This document shows, one piece after another, positions 38,254 through 46,825 of a stretch of 64,000 nucleotides of DNA (position 1 is its first letter; the number at the start of each line of letters is the position of its first letter). The stretch is taken from assembly GCA_016709225.1 (NCBI GenBank), contig JADJEE010000001.1:2666001-2730000 (forward strand). Direction: 5' to 3'. This stretch comes from Deltaproteobacteria bacterium (GTDB lineage: Bacteria > Myxococcota_A > Polyangia > Nannocystales > Nannocystaceae). Made by a program: the position numbers and the translations under genes. The notes under the pieces were generated by a model. It was given only the letters and a program-made list of their open reading frames with translations, did no database searches and was not told the origin of the DNA.

Positions 38254-39081
38254 ATGAAGTGGGAACGCGGACACCAGAGCAGCAACGTCATCGACCGTCG
38301 CGGTGGTGGCGCGGGCGGCAAGATCGGCCTCGGGGTCGTCGGCACCATCATCGCGGTGCTGGTGTCGCGCTGGATCGGCATCGACATCACGCCGCTGCTG
38401 GGGGGCGGTGGTGATGGCGGCGGCGAGCCCATCCCCGCCGACCAAGACGCCGATCGCGAGCTCAAGGAGTTCGTCTCGTTCGTCTTCGACGACGCGCAGG
38501 CGACGTGGTCGAAGCTGCTGGGCCCGCGCTGGCGCGACGCCAAGATGGTGCTCTTCAGCGACGCCGTGCAGACCCGCTGTGGCCACGCCGACAGCGGTGT
38601 GGGGCCGTTCTACTGCGGCGGCGACGAGATGGTGTACATCGACCTGCGCTTCTATCGATTGCTCGATCAGAAGTTCGGCGCCCCCGGCGACTTCGCGCAG
38701 GCCTACGTGATCGCGCACGAGGTCGGGCACCACGTACAGCACCTGCAGGGCGTCTTCGAGCGCACCGCGGCGCAGGCCCGCGGCGACGCGCGCCGCGAGA
38801 AGGAGCTGTCGATCCGGCAGGAGCTGCAGGCCGATTGCTACGCCGGTGTGTGGGCGTTCCACAGCCAGCGCAAGGACCTGCTCGAGGCCGGCGATCTCGA
38901 GGAGGGGCTCGGCGCCGCGAGTGCGGTCGGCGACGACACCCTGCAGAAGATGGCGACCGGCAAGGTCCAGCCCGAGACCTGGACCCACGGCTCGTCGGCA
39001 CAACGCATGAAGTGGTTCCGCCGCGGCTTCGATACCGGCGACGTCGACGGCTGCGACACCTTCGGCGTCGACGCGCCATGA
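38254..39081 (+). CDS. YpfJ-family neutral zinc metallopeptidase, 275 aa
   Basis: The protein starts MKWERGHQSSNVIDRRG, the typical opening of the YpfJ/zinc metallopeptidase family. One membrane helix follows (residues 23-42), then a Gly-rich linker. The active-site helix is AHEVGHHVQHLQGV (HExxH), and the third ligand Glu is in ELQADCYAGVWA. The C-terminal HGSSAQRMKWFRRGFDTGD is also conserved in the family. It is an inner-membrane-anchored peptidase with the catalytic domain outside the cytoplasm; its substrates are unknown. Confidence 0.92.
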   Translation: MKWERGHQSSNVIDRRGGGAGGKIGLGVVGTIIAVLVSRWIGIDITPLLGGGGDGGGEPIPADQDADRELKEFVSFVFDDAQATWSKLLGPRWRDAKMVLFSDAVQTRCGHADSGVGPFYCGGDEMVYIDLRFYRLLDQKFGAPGDFAQAYVIAHEVGHHVQHLQGVFERTAAQARGDARREKELSIRQELQADCYAGVWAFHSQRKDLLEAGDLEEGLGAASAVGDDTLQKMATGKVQPETWTHGSSAQRMKWFRRGFDTGDVDGCDTFGVDAP

Positions 39082-39090
39082 CGATCGCGG

Positions 39091-39549
39091 CTACCCGCAG
39101 TAGCCGCTGCCGCCGTCGGGCACACCGCTCGTGTCGCAGACGCCCGACATGCACTGCGAGCCGTCGAGGCAGGGCTCGTCGGTGGCGCCGTGGGTGCACA
39201 CCGCCATCGGCGTGGTGTCGACGAAGATCGTGATGCAGGTACCGTCGACCTCGCAGACCTCGCCGTCGACGCACGCGGGCATCCCGGCGGACGTCCCGCT
39301 GCCGCTCGAGTCGCCGCTGCCGCTCGAGCCGCTGCTGCCGCTCGAGCCGCTGCTGCCGCCCGAACTGGAGGGGTCGGCGACGCCATCGGTGAAGATGCTC
39401 CCGGCGGTGATCGCCATCGAGCCCGCCGACATGTCGATCGGTGGTGGGTTGCCTTCGTCCTCGGGCTTGCAGCCCGCCGCCGCGGCCAGCCCGAGCCACC
39501 CCGCGACGACGACGTACCCCCTCGTGCCCGACATCCTGCGGTCCTTCAT
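39091..39549 (-). CDS. Cys-rich lipoprotein with Ser-Gly repeats, 152 aa
   Basis: A lipoprotein signal ends GLAAAAGC. A linker with SGS/SSG repeats follows (about residues 58-80), then a small domain with eight cysteines in pairs (CVDGEVC, CITIF, CTHG, CLDGSQCMSGVC). The pattern suggests a small disulfide-bonded module with similarity to Dickkopf-like or myxobacterial Cys-rich repeats. ATG 39549 overlaps the stop of the thioesterase gene as ATGA, so translation is coupled; ATG 39534 is an alternative. Its role is unknown; surface display is likely. Confidence 0.82.
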   Translation of the reverse strand: MKDRRMSGTRGYVVVAGWLGLAAAAGCKPEDEGNPPPIDMSAGSMAITAGSIFTDGVADPSSSGGSSGSSGSSGSSGSGDSSGSGTSAGMPACVDGEVCEVDGTCITIFVDTTPMAVCTHGATDEPCLDGSQCMSGVCDTSGVPDGGSGYCG

Positions 39550-40007
39550 GGCGCCGAGGATGGCACGGAAGTCGACGTCTCGGGAATCGCGTACGCGCCC
39601 GTCGCGTGGCACACGACCTCGCCGGGGCGATCCACGGAGTGCATGCGGACGTCGCCGTGGATCAGGCGCCGGCCGGCCTTGAGGACCTCGCAGCGCGCCA
39701 GCAATGCGACCGGTCGCAGCCGCCGCAGGAAGTGGATCGCCATGTGGGCCGTGACCGCGAGCGGTGCGTAGCCGACGATCGAGCACACCGCGGCCCACAG
39801 CGTCAGGTCGGCGAGGGTGAACATGGTCGGGCCGCTGATGGTCCCGCCTGGCCGCTCGAACGCGTCGTCGTAGTCGAGCTCGAGGTCCACGCGGCCGCGG
39901 TTCCACGCGCGCAGTCGCCAGCGGAACTCGGGCGCCACGCGCAGGCCCTGCTCGACCATCGCGACGAAGCGCTCCGCCGCGAGCGCTGGTTCCGTGTCCG
40001 ATGCCAT
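39546..40007 (-). CDS. PaaI-like hotdog-fold thioesterase, 153 aa
   Basis: The hotdog fold is recognisable: PGGTISGPTMFTLADLTLWAAV contains the usual helix, with Asp at the catalytic position. The following strands VTAHMAIHFLRRLRPVALLARCEVLKAGRRL match PaaI/YigI proteins. Such enzymes hydrolyse acyl-CoA or aryl-CoA esters. ATG 40007 gives the family length. The gene overlaps the Cys-rich lipoprotein gene by 4 bp, which is an odd functional pairing. Confidence 0.87.
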   Translation of the reverse strand: MASDTEPALAAERFVAMVEQGLRVAPEFRWRLRAWNRGRVDLELDYDDAFERPGGTISGPTMFTLADLTLWAAVCSIVGYAPLAVTAHMAIHFLRRLRPVALLARCEVLKAGRRLIHGDVRMHSVDRPGEVVCHATGAYAIPETSTSVPSSAP

Positions 40008-40164
40008 CGCCGCGCACGATCGCACGCGAGCGCAGCGACCCACAAGCGGACGCCCACCCCTGACCACCCCCAAGGGGATGGCGAGGACGCCGACGCGTTA
40101 CCCCCGGCCCGCGGGATGCGGATGCGGCGTGCAAACCACCACCCAGGCGCGTCACAATGGGGGC

Positions 40165-41178
40165 ATGTTCCTTGGCCTTCGAGTTCATCGGTGCGCCGCG
40201 GCGATCGTCGCCATCGCGGCCGGGTCGCTCGCGTGCAGCCGCGACAACCCGCTGTTCGGGCAAGACGCCGGCCTCGACGGCGACGGCGACGGCGGCGCGT
40301 CGTCGAGCCCAGGGACCGGTGCGCTCACGGTCTCGGCGGGGAGCGAGGGCGGCACCGGATCGCTCGACACCGGGGTGCTCGACACCGGCCCACTCGACAC
40401 CGGCCCACCCGACACCGGCGCAGGTTCGTGTGGCGACGGCGAGATCGGTGGCAACGAGGACTGCGACGATGGCCCCGACAACGGCGACCTCGCGTCCTGC
40501 CACCACGACTGCACCTTCAACACCTGCGGTGACGGCTTTCCCGGGCCCGGCCAACCCTGCGACGACGGCAACGACATCGACGACGACGCGTGCAGCAACG
40601 CGTGCGTCCCGGCGACGTGCGGCAACGGCGTGGTGGACCCCGAAGAGGCCTGTGACCTGAGCGCACCGAACCCCGTGGCGAACTGCACCCGCAAGTGCAC
40701 GCTCAACGTCTGCCACGACGGCATCCAGTTCGGCAACGAGCTCTGCGACGACGGCAACACCAACGACGACGACGACTGCGTCGGCGAGTGCGTGCTGGCG
40801 ACCTGCGGTGATGGCTACCTACGTCTCGGGGACGAGCAGTGTGACCCCGGCGTGCCCATCACGATGACCTGCGAGGATTTCGGCTACGTCACGGGCGCGG
40901 TGCATTGCAACGACGACTGCACCTTCGACGCCACCGACTGCTACACCTGCGGCAACGGAATCGTGGAGGGACCCGAGCACTGCGACTTCGGCAAGTCCGG
41001 CACGGAGTCGTGCGGCAGCCTGGGTTGGACTGGCAACGGCGCCGCGACCTGTTCGAGCTCCTGCGAGCTCACGCTCGACGAAACCTGCTGTGTCCCCACA
41101 GGCCTCGCGTGTCTCCTCGCCGACGGCAGCATCTGCTGCAGCCTCAGCTGCAACGCCGTGACCGGCCTGTGCAACTGA
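40165..41178 (+). CDS. DUF4215-type cysteine-rich lipoprotein, 337 aa
   Basis: The signal peptide ends AAGSLAC. A linker with four LDTG-type repeats (near residues 65-85) leads to Cys-rich units of the form CGDG-x-E-x-CDDGN-x-DDD-x-C-x-C. These are DUF4215 (Myxococcus cysteine-rich) repeats, here five or so, the later ones degenerate (EHCDFGKSG, ETCC). They are surface or secreted modules of unknown binding function in myxobacteria. ATG 40165 starts the signal peptide. CACAAT 7-12 nt upstream could be the -10. The 158-bp divergent gap before it holds nothing else recognised. A palindromic element starts 22 bp after the stop. Confidence 0.88.
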   Translation: MFLGLRVHRCAAAIVAIAAGSLACSRDNPLFGQDAGLDGDGDGGASSSPGTGALTVSAGSEGGTGSLDTGVLDTGPLDTGPPDTGAGSCGDGEIGGNEDCDDGPDNGDLASCHHDCTFNTCGDGFPGPGQPCDDGNDIDDDACSNACVPATCGNGVVDPEEACDLSAPNPVANCTRKCTLNVCHDGIQFGNELCDDGNTNDDDDCVGECVLATCGDGYLRLGDEQCDPGVPITMTCEDFGYVTGAVHCNDDCTFDATDCYTCGNGIVEGPEHCDFGKSGTESCGSLGWTGNGAATCSSSCELTLDETCCVPTGLACLLADGSICCSLSCNAVTGLCN

Positions 41179-41199
41179 CACGGCCCGGCGTTGCGCCTG

Positions 41200-41367
41200 C
41201 TAGTACCTCGACACAGCGAGAGTGACGGGCCATAACACCGCCCTGACCGCGCCTCGCCGCGTTGCCGCACCTTGAAATACGCCCGGTATTCCGGCGGCAC
41301 GGCGCCTTGCGGAGTCGCGGCCATGACGGCGTTCTGACCCATCACTATCGCTGTGTCGAGGTACTAG
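41200..41367. mobile_element. MITE-like imperfect palindrome (about 168 bp)
   Basis: The sequence begins CTAGTACCTCGACACAGCGA and ends with its reverse complement. The outer 20 bases match exactly, and about 43 of the first 51 positions pair. Weaker pairing continues to the centre near 41283 (AATACGCCCGGTATT). CTAG at both tips could be a 4-bp target duplication, as made by some IS5-group elements. It has no coding capacity. The right CTAG supplies the TAG stop of the minus-strand lipoprotein gene. As RNA, it would fold into one long hairpin and could end transcription from both sides. Confidence 0.75.
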
Positions 41368-42074
41368 CGCCGCGGCGACCGACGATTGCGCCGCACCAGC
41401 GTGCGATCGCCGAACATCCGGTCACGCTCGCGGCGCATGATCGCGAGCTCCGAGGGGTGGAAGCCGCGCAGCTCTGGCGGCGGCTCGTCGCGCGGGGTCT
41501 TGTTCATGATGCTGACCGCGAAGCGCGAGTGCGGCAGCCCGAAGAAGTGGCCCAGCTCGTGCGCGAGCACCCGCTCGGGTGCGATCGACGACAGGATCAC
41601 GAAGCGACGCGACGGCTCGGCGCGCACGCGCCAGTGCACGCCGCGGATCTCGTCGCCGGCGATGTCGACATCCGCCAAGCGTCGGACCACGAACACGTGC
41701 ACGACACCGGCCGGGGTCGCATCGCGGCCGAGCGCGTCGCGGTCGCTGCGGCCGTCGATGTCGGCCTGATCGGCGGGCGCCTCGCGGACACCGGCGACCT
41801 CGAACGCGACGCCGATGTCGGCGTAGAGCCGATTGGCGGCGGCGACCTGCGCCGCAAACCACTGCGGCGGTCGCACGGGCTCGCCGTCTTCGACCACCAC
41901 GTGCACGAACAACCCGACGCAGGCGTGCGTGGCATCGCAGCGGCCAGTGCCAGTCTCGAACGCGCGCAGGCCGAGCGCGGCCTGGCAGCGCAGCAGCGTC
42001 AACACCCCCAGCGATGGCGCGACCGGCTCGAACGCGGCGGCGACCGGCGAGCACGACATCACCGCTGCGGCCAC
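41364..42074 (-). CDS. Metzincin-like zinc metalloprotease lipoprotein, about 236 aa
   Basis: The active-site motif HELGHFFGLPH is a complete HExxHxxGxxH zinc site (near residue 175). It is followed by SIMNKT, a probable Met-turn, so this is a metzincin. The N-terminus reads VMSCSP, a lipobox, with VAAA before it. The hydrophobic part continues upstream of the stated GTG 42074, so the real start may be near 42113 (CTG after the metF stop). The protein ends RRNRRSPRR, and its TAG lies in the end of the palindromic element. It is probably a secreted protease. Confidence 0.8.
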   Translation of the reverse strand: MAAAVMSCSPVAAAFEPVAPSLGVLTLLRCQAALGLRAFETGTGRCDATHACVGLFVHVVVEDGEPVRPPQWFAAQVAAANRLYADIGVAFEVAGVREAPADQADIDGRSDRDALGRDATPAGVVHVFVVRRLADVDIAGDEIRGVHWRVRAEPSRRFVILSSIAPERVLAHELGHFFGLPHSRFAVSIMNKTPRDEPPPELRGFHPSELAIMRRERDRMFGDRTLVRRNRRSPRR

Positions 42075-42109
42075 CAGCAGCCGGGTCGCCGCGGACCGGA
42101 GGGCGCGCG

Positions 42110-43019
42110 TCAGAAGCCCACCCGCGCGAGTCGGAGGATCTCGAAGATTGCGCGGGCCGCCGGCGACTTGTTCAGCGTGTAGAAGTGGATGCCCGCGACG
42201 CCCTGCGGCGCGCGCTCGAACGCCTCACCGCCGGCGGGCCGCAGCAGCCCGCGGCACTGGTGCGCGGCATAGCTGACGCCGGTCCAGAACACCTCCTGCG
42301 CATCGCCCTCGACGTCGCCGAGGCGCTCCCGCAGGCGCGCAGGGATCGATGCGCCGCACATCTGCGAGAAGCGGTCGATCTGCGAGACGTTGGTCACCGG
42401 CATGATGCCGGCGAGCATCGGCTGCGTGATGCCGATTGCCCGCGCGCGGCGCTCGAAGTCGAAGAACGCGTCGTTGTCGAAGAACAGCTGCGTCACGAGG
42501 AAGTCGACCCCCGCGTCGACCTTGGCCTTGAGGTGCAAGGTCGACCTCGGCGTCGCGGGCCTCGGGATGGGTCTCGGGGTAGCACGCCGCACCGATCGAG
42601 AACTCGCCGTGGGCCCGCGCGAACGCGACCAGCTCGGCCGCCTGGGCGAAGCCGCCCTGGGTGGCCACGAACCGCTGCTCGCCCTTGGGTGGGTCGCCGC
42701 GCAGCGCCAGCAGGTTCTTGACGCCGGCCTCGGCGAGCTGGTCGAGCACGCCCGCGAGCTCGTCCCGCGTGGCGCCGGCGCAGGTGAGATGCGCCATCGC
42801 TTCGATGCCGAACTCGCGCTTGATGCGGACCACCAGATCGATGGTGCGCGTGCGCGTGCTCCCGCCCGCGCCGTAGGTCACCGACACGAAGTCGGGCTCG
42901 AGCGGTGCGAGCCGCTCGAGGCTCCGCAGCAGCGCGGTCTCCCCCTCCGTGGTACGGGGCGGGAAGAACTCGAAGCTGAAGACGGGCCGCTTGTGCGCGA
43001 GTCGGTCGCGAATGAACAT
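42110..43019 (-). pseudogene. metF: Methylenetetrahydrofolate reductase gene with one frameshift
   Basis: From ATG 43019 the frame gives normal MetF blocks: FEFFPPRTTEGE, VTYGAGGSTR, LTCAGATRDE, NLLALRGDPP and GAACYPETHPEA. Near 42537 the frame changes. The rest continues one base over, with HLKAKVDAGVDFLVTQLFFDND, GIMPVTN and the usual C-terminus, to the TGA at 42110. One extra base or two missing bases explain it; the joined protein would be about 303 aa, a normal length. The enzyme makes 5-methyl-THF for methionine synthesis and is usually essential without methionine. An assembly error is at least as likely as a true pseudogene. Confidence 0.85.
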
Positions 43020-43062
43020 GCCGCGGCGATGATCGCCGCCGCGGCCGATCACCGCAACCCGG

Positions 43063-44241
43063 TCACGACCGTCGTCGGCGTCGCCACCACGCCCCGGCGG
43101 TGAGCAGCAGCAGCAAGCCACCGCGCGGCGACGCGTTGCGATCGACCTCGCACGCGCAGCCCTTGCCGTCACCGTCGTCGCTCGCGCCTGCGTCGTCACC
43201 CCCCGCGTCATCGCCCGCCGAGCCACCGTCGCTGCCGCCATCGGCCGAGCCACCGTCGCTGCCGCCGTCGCTGCCGCCGTCGCTGCCGCCGTCGCTGCCA
43301 CCGTCGTCGCCGCCGGGCACGTAGGGCTCGTGGGTGTCGCCCCAGTACGGGGCCTCGCACTGCGACGCGAGCGTGTCGACGCCAGGGTTGGGGCCTGACT
43401 CGAGCACGAGATCGCCGTGGTCGACACACGCGACCACCGGCGCCGAGACGCTGCCATCGATGAGGCTCACGACCTCGACACCGATGCAGTAGCGATCGGC
43501 CGCAGCGGCGAACGAGGCCTGCAGTCCGACCTCACCGAGCGCACTGGCGACGTCGAGCACCGCGTAGGGCACGACCCCATCCTCGGGCCCCGACAGTGCG
43601 CGCAGGAACGACTGCGACAGCATCGGATCCTCGGGCAGCACCAACCCCGCGTCGACCACGGGCACGTCCTGCAGATCCTCCCCGACACAGGTCGGGCCGC
43701 ACGCGCCGATGTCCCCGTCGCAGCACACCTGCCGCCCCTGCGCGGTCTCGACCGCCGACAGCGCGACGTCCTCGAGCGCCGCCTGCGGCAGCGCGCCGGC
43801 GGCCGCCTCACCGGTCGTGACGTCGAGATTGATCTCGACGCTCGGCGCCATCGCATCGGGTTGATCGAGCACCGCGATCGTGGCGACGTACGCGGTCGAG
43901 GCTGCGAAGCCGGCATCGGGCCGCCACACGACGAACAGGTCGCTGGCGTCGGGTGCAGCGTCGTGGATCTCGACGGTCTCGATGGTGCCGGGGATCTCGA
44001 CGTCGCCCGCGGTCACCGTGATCGTCATGAGCGCCAGGGCCTCGTCGATCGGCCCGTAGGTCTGCGCGCGGAAGGCAATCACGCCGTCGGTCGGGACCCC
44101 TGCACGCGCGCCGTCCGTCAGCGAGGGAAAGAGCGCCAGATCGGGCACCGGCGAGCACGCCTGCGCCCTGCCCTCCACCGCACCGAACACTGCCAGCAGC
44201 GCGCACGCGCCGACCACGCCATCCACCATCCAACCAGCCAT
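43063..44241 (-). CDS. MYXO-CTERM surface protein, 392 aa
   Basis: After a signal peptide ending near GRAQAC, the protein has about 270 residues with beta-rich, Ig-like character and several cysteines (QVCCDGDIGACGPTC). A repeat linker of DGGS units (about residues 310-350) follows. The tail has CACEVDRNASPRGG, a hydrophobic LLLLLTAGAWW segment and RRRRR. The tail is a standard MYXO-CTERM sorting signal. ATG 44241 starts the signal peptide; ATG 44301 is less likely. The 169-bp gap upstream contains only a small palindrome (GCCACT-gcc-AGTGGC near 44310). It stops 43 bp upstream of the metF start on the same strand. Confidence 0.88.
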   Translation of the reverse strand: MAGWMVDGVVGACALLAVFGAVEGRAQACSPVPDLALFPSLTDGARAGVPTDGVIAFRAQTYGPIDEALALMTITVTAGDVEIPGTIETVEIHDAAPDASDLFVVWRPDAGFAASTAYVATIAVLDQPDAMAPSVEINLDVTTGEAAAGALPQAALEDVALSAVETAQGRQVCCDGDIGACGPTCVGEDLQDVPVVDAGLVLPEDPMLSQSFLRALSGPEDGVVPYAVLDVASALGEVGLQASFAAAADRYCIGVEVVSLIDGSVSAPVVACVDHGDLVLESGPNPGVDTLASQCEAPYWGDTHEPYVPGGDDGGSDGGSDGGSDGGSDGGSADGGSDGGSAGDDAGGDDAGASDDGDGKGCACEVDRNASPRGGLLLLLTAGAWWRRRRRS

Positions 44242-44410
44242 GCATCGTGGCAGTGCAAGATCCGGGGCCAGCCCACGGGGCACCGGAATCGTTGCCGCCA
44301 CAGGTGATGTGCCACTGCCAGTGGCGAGACATCGTCGTCGCGGCCATGGCAGCGACGTCGCGGGCCCACGGGCCCTGCGTGGACCGCCGCGCGCTTGGGC
44401 ACGCCACCCG

Positions 44411-45178
44411 CTAGTACAGCTCGCCGGCCTCGACGCGCTCGCGCCCCGCGTCGCCCTGCACGAGCAACGCGCCGTCGTGATCGAGGCCGATCGCTCTCAC
44501 CTGGCGGCGCGCGCGGCCGCCGTCGACCGAGACCGCGACCACGGTGCCGAGCGAGACGCACGCGGCCTCGTAGCGATCGCGGATGGCCGCGAAGCCGTCG
44601 CGGGCGAAGGCCTCGAGGCAGGGCTCGAGCGCGTGCAGCACCGCGGCCAGCAGCGCGACGCGATCGCAGCGCTCGCCGGTGGCCTGCTCGATCGAGGTCG
44701 CGATCGCGGTGAGCTCCGGTGGCCACGGCTGCGCGCGCACGTTGAGTCCGAAGCCGACCACGAACTGTGGCGTGGTGCCGGCCCAGCGGCCCTCGCAGAG
44801 GATGCCGCCGAGCTTGCGATCGCCGACCAGCAGGTCGTTGGGCCAACGCAGGCCGAGGCCGCCGATGGTGCCCGCGAGCCCCTCGTACAGCCCGACCGCC
44901 ACCGCCAGCCCCAGCGCCGACCAGCGCGCATCGGCCTGCGACGGCCGCAGCACGAAGCTGGCGTAGAGGCTCGCGCCCGGCGGCGAGTGCCACACCCGAC
45001 CGAAGCGACCGCGCCCCGCGTCCTGACGATCCGCGGTCACGAGCGCGCCGTGGGGCGCGTCCGACCATGCGGCCGCGCGATCGTTGGTCGAGCCGATGCG
45101 CCCGTGGTGCTCGTGGGCGCGCCCCAGCCAGCGCGTGCGCAGCCGCTGCGACAGCGAGCCGAGCGCGTCGTCGCTCAC
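44411..45178 (-). CDS. birA: Biotin-protein ligase (catalytic type, no HTH), 255 aa
   Basis: The catalytic core is complete: STNDRA, the biotin-binding loop DAGRGRFGRVWHSPPGASLYAS, the strand LRWPNDLLVGDRKLGGILCE, and the C-terminal SH3-like part. There is no N-terminal DNA-binding domain, so it is a monofunctional ligase that biotinylates carboxylase carrier proteins. GTG 45178 overlaps the nadC stop as GTGA, so it is coupled to nadC. It ends with TAG at 44411. Confidence 0.93.
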   Translation of the reverse strand: MSDDALGSLSQRLRTRWLGRAHEHHGRIGSTNDRAAAWSDAPHGALVTADRQDAGRGRFGRVWHSPPGASLYASFVLRPSQADARWSALGLAVAVGLYEGLAGTIGGLGLRWPNDLLVGDRKLGGILCEGRWAGTTPQFVVGFGLNVRAQPWPPELTAIATSIEQATGERCDRVALLAAVLHALEPCLEAFARDGFAAIRDRYEAACVSLGTVVAVSVDGGRARRQVRAIGLDHDGALLVQGDAGRERVEAGELY

Positions 45179-46020
45179 GTGCGGATCTCGAACAGCAGCG
45201 AGACGTCGGCCGCACGCACCGAGTGGGTCAGCGCGCCGACGCTCACCAGATCGATGCCGAGCGTCGAGAGCTTGGGCACCCGCTCGAGCTCGACGTTGCC
45301 GGAGACCTCGATGATCGCGCGACCGGCGATGCGGGCCACGGCCGCGGCGATGGTCGCGTCGTCCATGTTGTCGAGCAGGATCGCATCGCAGCCGGCGGCG
45401 AGCGCCTGGTCGACCTCGACCAGGTTGGTGACCTCGCACTCGATGCGCATGCCGTGGGGCGCGTGGGCACGCGCGGCCAGGATCGCGGGCGCGATGCCGC
45501 CGGCGCAGCGGATGTGGTTCTCCTTGATCAGCACACCCGCGCCGAGATCGTTGCGATGGTTGTGGGCACCACCGGTTCGCACGGCGTAGCGATCGAGCGC
45601 ACGCAGGCCGGGCATGGTCTTGCGGGTGTCGGTCACGCGGCAGCGACCGCCGGCGGCCTCGGCGTAGCGACGCGCGGTCGCAGCGATGCCGCACATGCGC
45701 TGCACGAGGTTCAGCGCGGTGCGCTCGGCGGCCAGCAGCGCGCGGGCGTTGCCCTCGACCTCGGCCAGCACGGTGCCCCGCGCGACGGACTCGCCGTCGC
45801 GACGCAGCGGCCGCCAGCGCGCGTCGGGATCGAGCCGCACGAACACCGCGGCGGCGACCGTCAAGCCGCACACCACGGTCTCGCCCTTGGCGACGAGCTG
45901 CGCGCTCGCGGTGGCGTCGCGCGGCACCATCGCGCGCGCCGTCACGTCGCCGGCGGCGAGGTCCTCACGCAGTGCTCGGTCGATGACGTCGTCGACGTCA
46001 CCCAGCTCGGAATCCCACAT
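45175..46020 (-). CDS. nadC: Nicotinate-nucleotide pyrophosphorylase (quinolinate phosphoribosyltransferase), 281 aa
   Basis: Diagnostic blocks are RKTMPGLRALDRYAVRTGGAHNHRNDL (substrate-binding Arg and Lys), NHIRCAGGI, IECEVTNL and LLDNMDD. The enzyme converts quinolinate and PRPP to nicotinate mononucleotide in de novo NAD synthesis. The length is normal. ATG 46020 lies 23 bp inside the end of the HAD phosphatase gene, and the stop overlaps birA by 4 bp. All three are probably one transcript for cofactor-related functions. Confidence 0.95.
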   Translation of the reverse strand: MWDSELGDVDDVIDRALREDLAAGDVTARAMVPRDATASAQLVAKGETVVCGLTVAAAVFVRLDPDARWRPLRRDGESVARGTVLAEVEGNARALLAAERTALNLVQRMCGIAATARRYAEAAGGRCRVTDTRKTMPGLRALDRYAVRTGGAHNHRNDLGAGVLIKENHIRCAGGIAPAILAARAHAPHGMRIECEVTNLVEVDQALAAGCDAILLDNMDDATIAAAVARIAGRAIIEVSGNVELERVPKLSTLGIDLVSVGALTHSVRAADVSLLFEIRT

Positions 46021-46711
46021 CGTTCGTGTCCTTGCTCGGGGTCGAGACCGGTGCGCGCCAGATCTCGATGGGCCAGCCGCGCTGCGACGCGACGCGACGC
46101 AGACGGGGATCGGGGTTGACGACCACCGGGTGGCCGACGCGCTCGAGCATCGGCAGGTCGGTGTAGCTGTCACTGTAGAAGTAGCTGCGCTCGAGCGCGA
46201 CGTCGTGGGCGCGCGCGTAGGCCTCGGCGTAGTGGACCTTGCCGGCACCGTAGCACGCCGGTCGCACGTGACGACCGGTGAAGTGCTCACCCTCGACCTC
46301 GATGGTCGTGCACAGCATGTGCTCGATGTCGAGCTCGCGCGCGAGCGGCTGAGTCATGAACTGCGTCGCCGAGGTCAGCAGCACCACCGTCTCGCCGGCG
46401 TCGCGGTGCCGGGCGATGCGCTCGCGGGCCTCGACGCAGATCGCCCAGCGGACCTCGTCGAGGAACCACTGCTCGATCTCGCGGGCCAGCGGCGCGACCT
46501 GCTTGCCGGCGTAGGCCTGCAGCACGCGGGTCGCCATCGCCTCGTAGTCGAGCAGGCCGAAGCGGTACTGCAGCAGCCACTTGAGCGCGCGCGCCAGCTC
46601 GACCACGCCCATCTGCCCGGTGCGACGCATGTACGCGATCCACTTCGTGCCCGAGTTGATCTCGAGCACGGTCTTGTCGATGTCGAAGAACGCGGCCACG
46701 CGCGCCGGCAC
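45998..46711 (-). CDS. HAD-IB family phosphatase (SerB-like), 237 aa
   Basis: HAD motifs are in order: FFDIDKTVLE (DxDxT nucleophile), the motif II Thr/Ser in VLLTSATQF, a Lys near GAGKVHY, and YSDSYTDLPML (motif III acids). The helical cap between motifs I and II is that of the IB subfamily, which includes phosphoserine phosphatases and a group that acts on phospholipid-like or polar headgroups. The substrate is uncertain. GTG 46711 is supported by TAGCGT ending 7 nt upstream; the frame itself is open further. Confidence 0.88.
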   Translation of the reverse strand: MPARVAAFFDIDKTVLEINSGTKWIAYMRRTGQMGVVELARALKWLLQYRFGLLDYEAMATRVLQAYAGKQVAPLAREIEQWFLDEVRWAICVEARERIARHRDAGETVVLLTSATQFMTQPLARELDIEHMLCTTIEVEGEHFTGRHVRPACYGAGKVHYAEAYARAHDVALERSYFYSDSYTDLPMLERVGHPVVVNPDPRLRRVASQRGWPIEIWRAPVSTPSKDTNDVGFRAG

Positions 46712-46718
46712 GGCCGTG

Positions 46719-46724
46719 ACGCTA
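46719..46724 (-). promoter_or_regulatory. Putative -10 (TAGCGT) of the HAD-nadC-birA operon
   Basis: The hexamer on the minus strand ends 7 nt before GTG 46711. Confidence 0.4.
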
Positions 46725-46825
46725 CGACCGCGACGCAGCTTCGGCAAGCTCGATCGTCGCCGCGTGCCCACTCGACGCGCGCGGCATCGACGACGCCCTG
46801 GGCGACGCTGCGCCCGAGCGGTGCA

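Noticed and set aside
39549..39714. Coding region of an unrelated overlapping plus-strand gene around 39.2-39.7 kb
   Set aside because: The plus-strand frames are antisense to the lipoprotein and thioesterase genes, which have recognisable domains and ATGA coupling.
42530..42545. Programmed frameshift in metF
   Set aside because: No slippery heptamer, stop codon or pseudoknot-like structure was seen at the change point; MetF is not known to need frameshifting.
44300..44330. Palindrome GCCACT-gcc-AGTGGC upstream of the MYXO-CTERM gene as an operator
   Set aside because: The arms are only 6 bp and could occur by chance in sequence of this composition.
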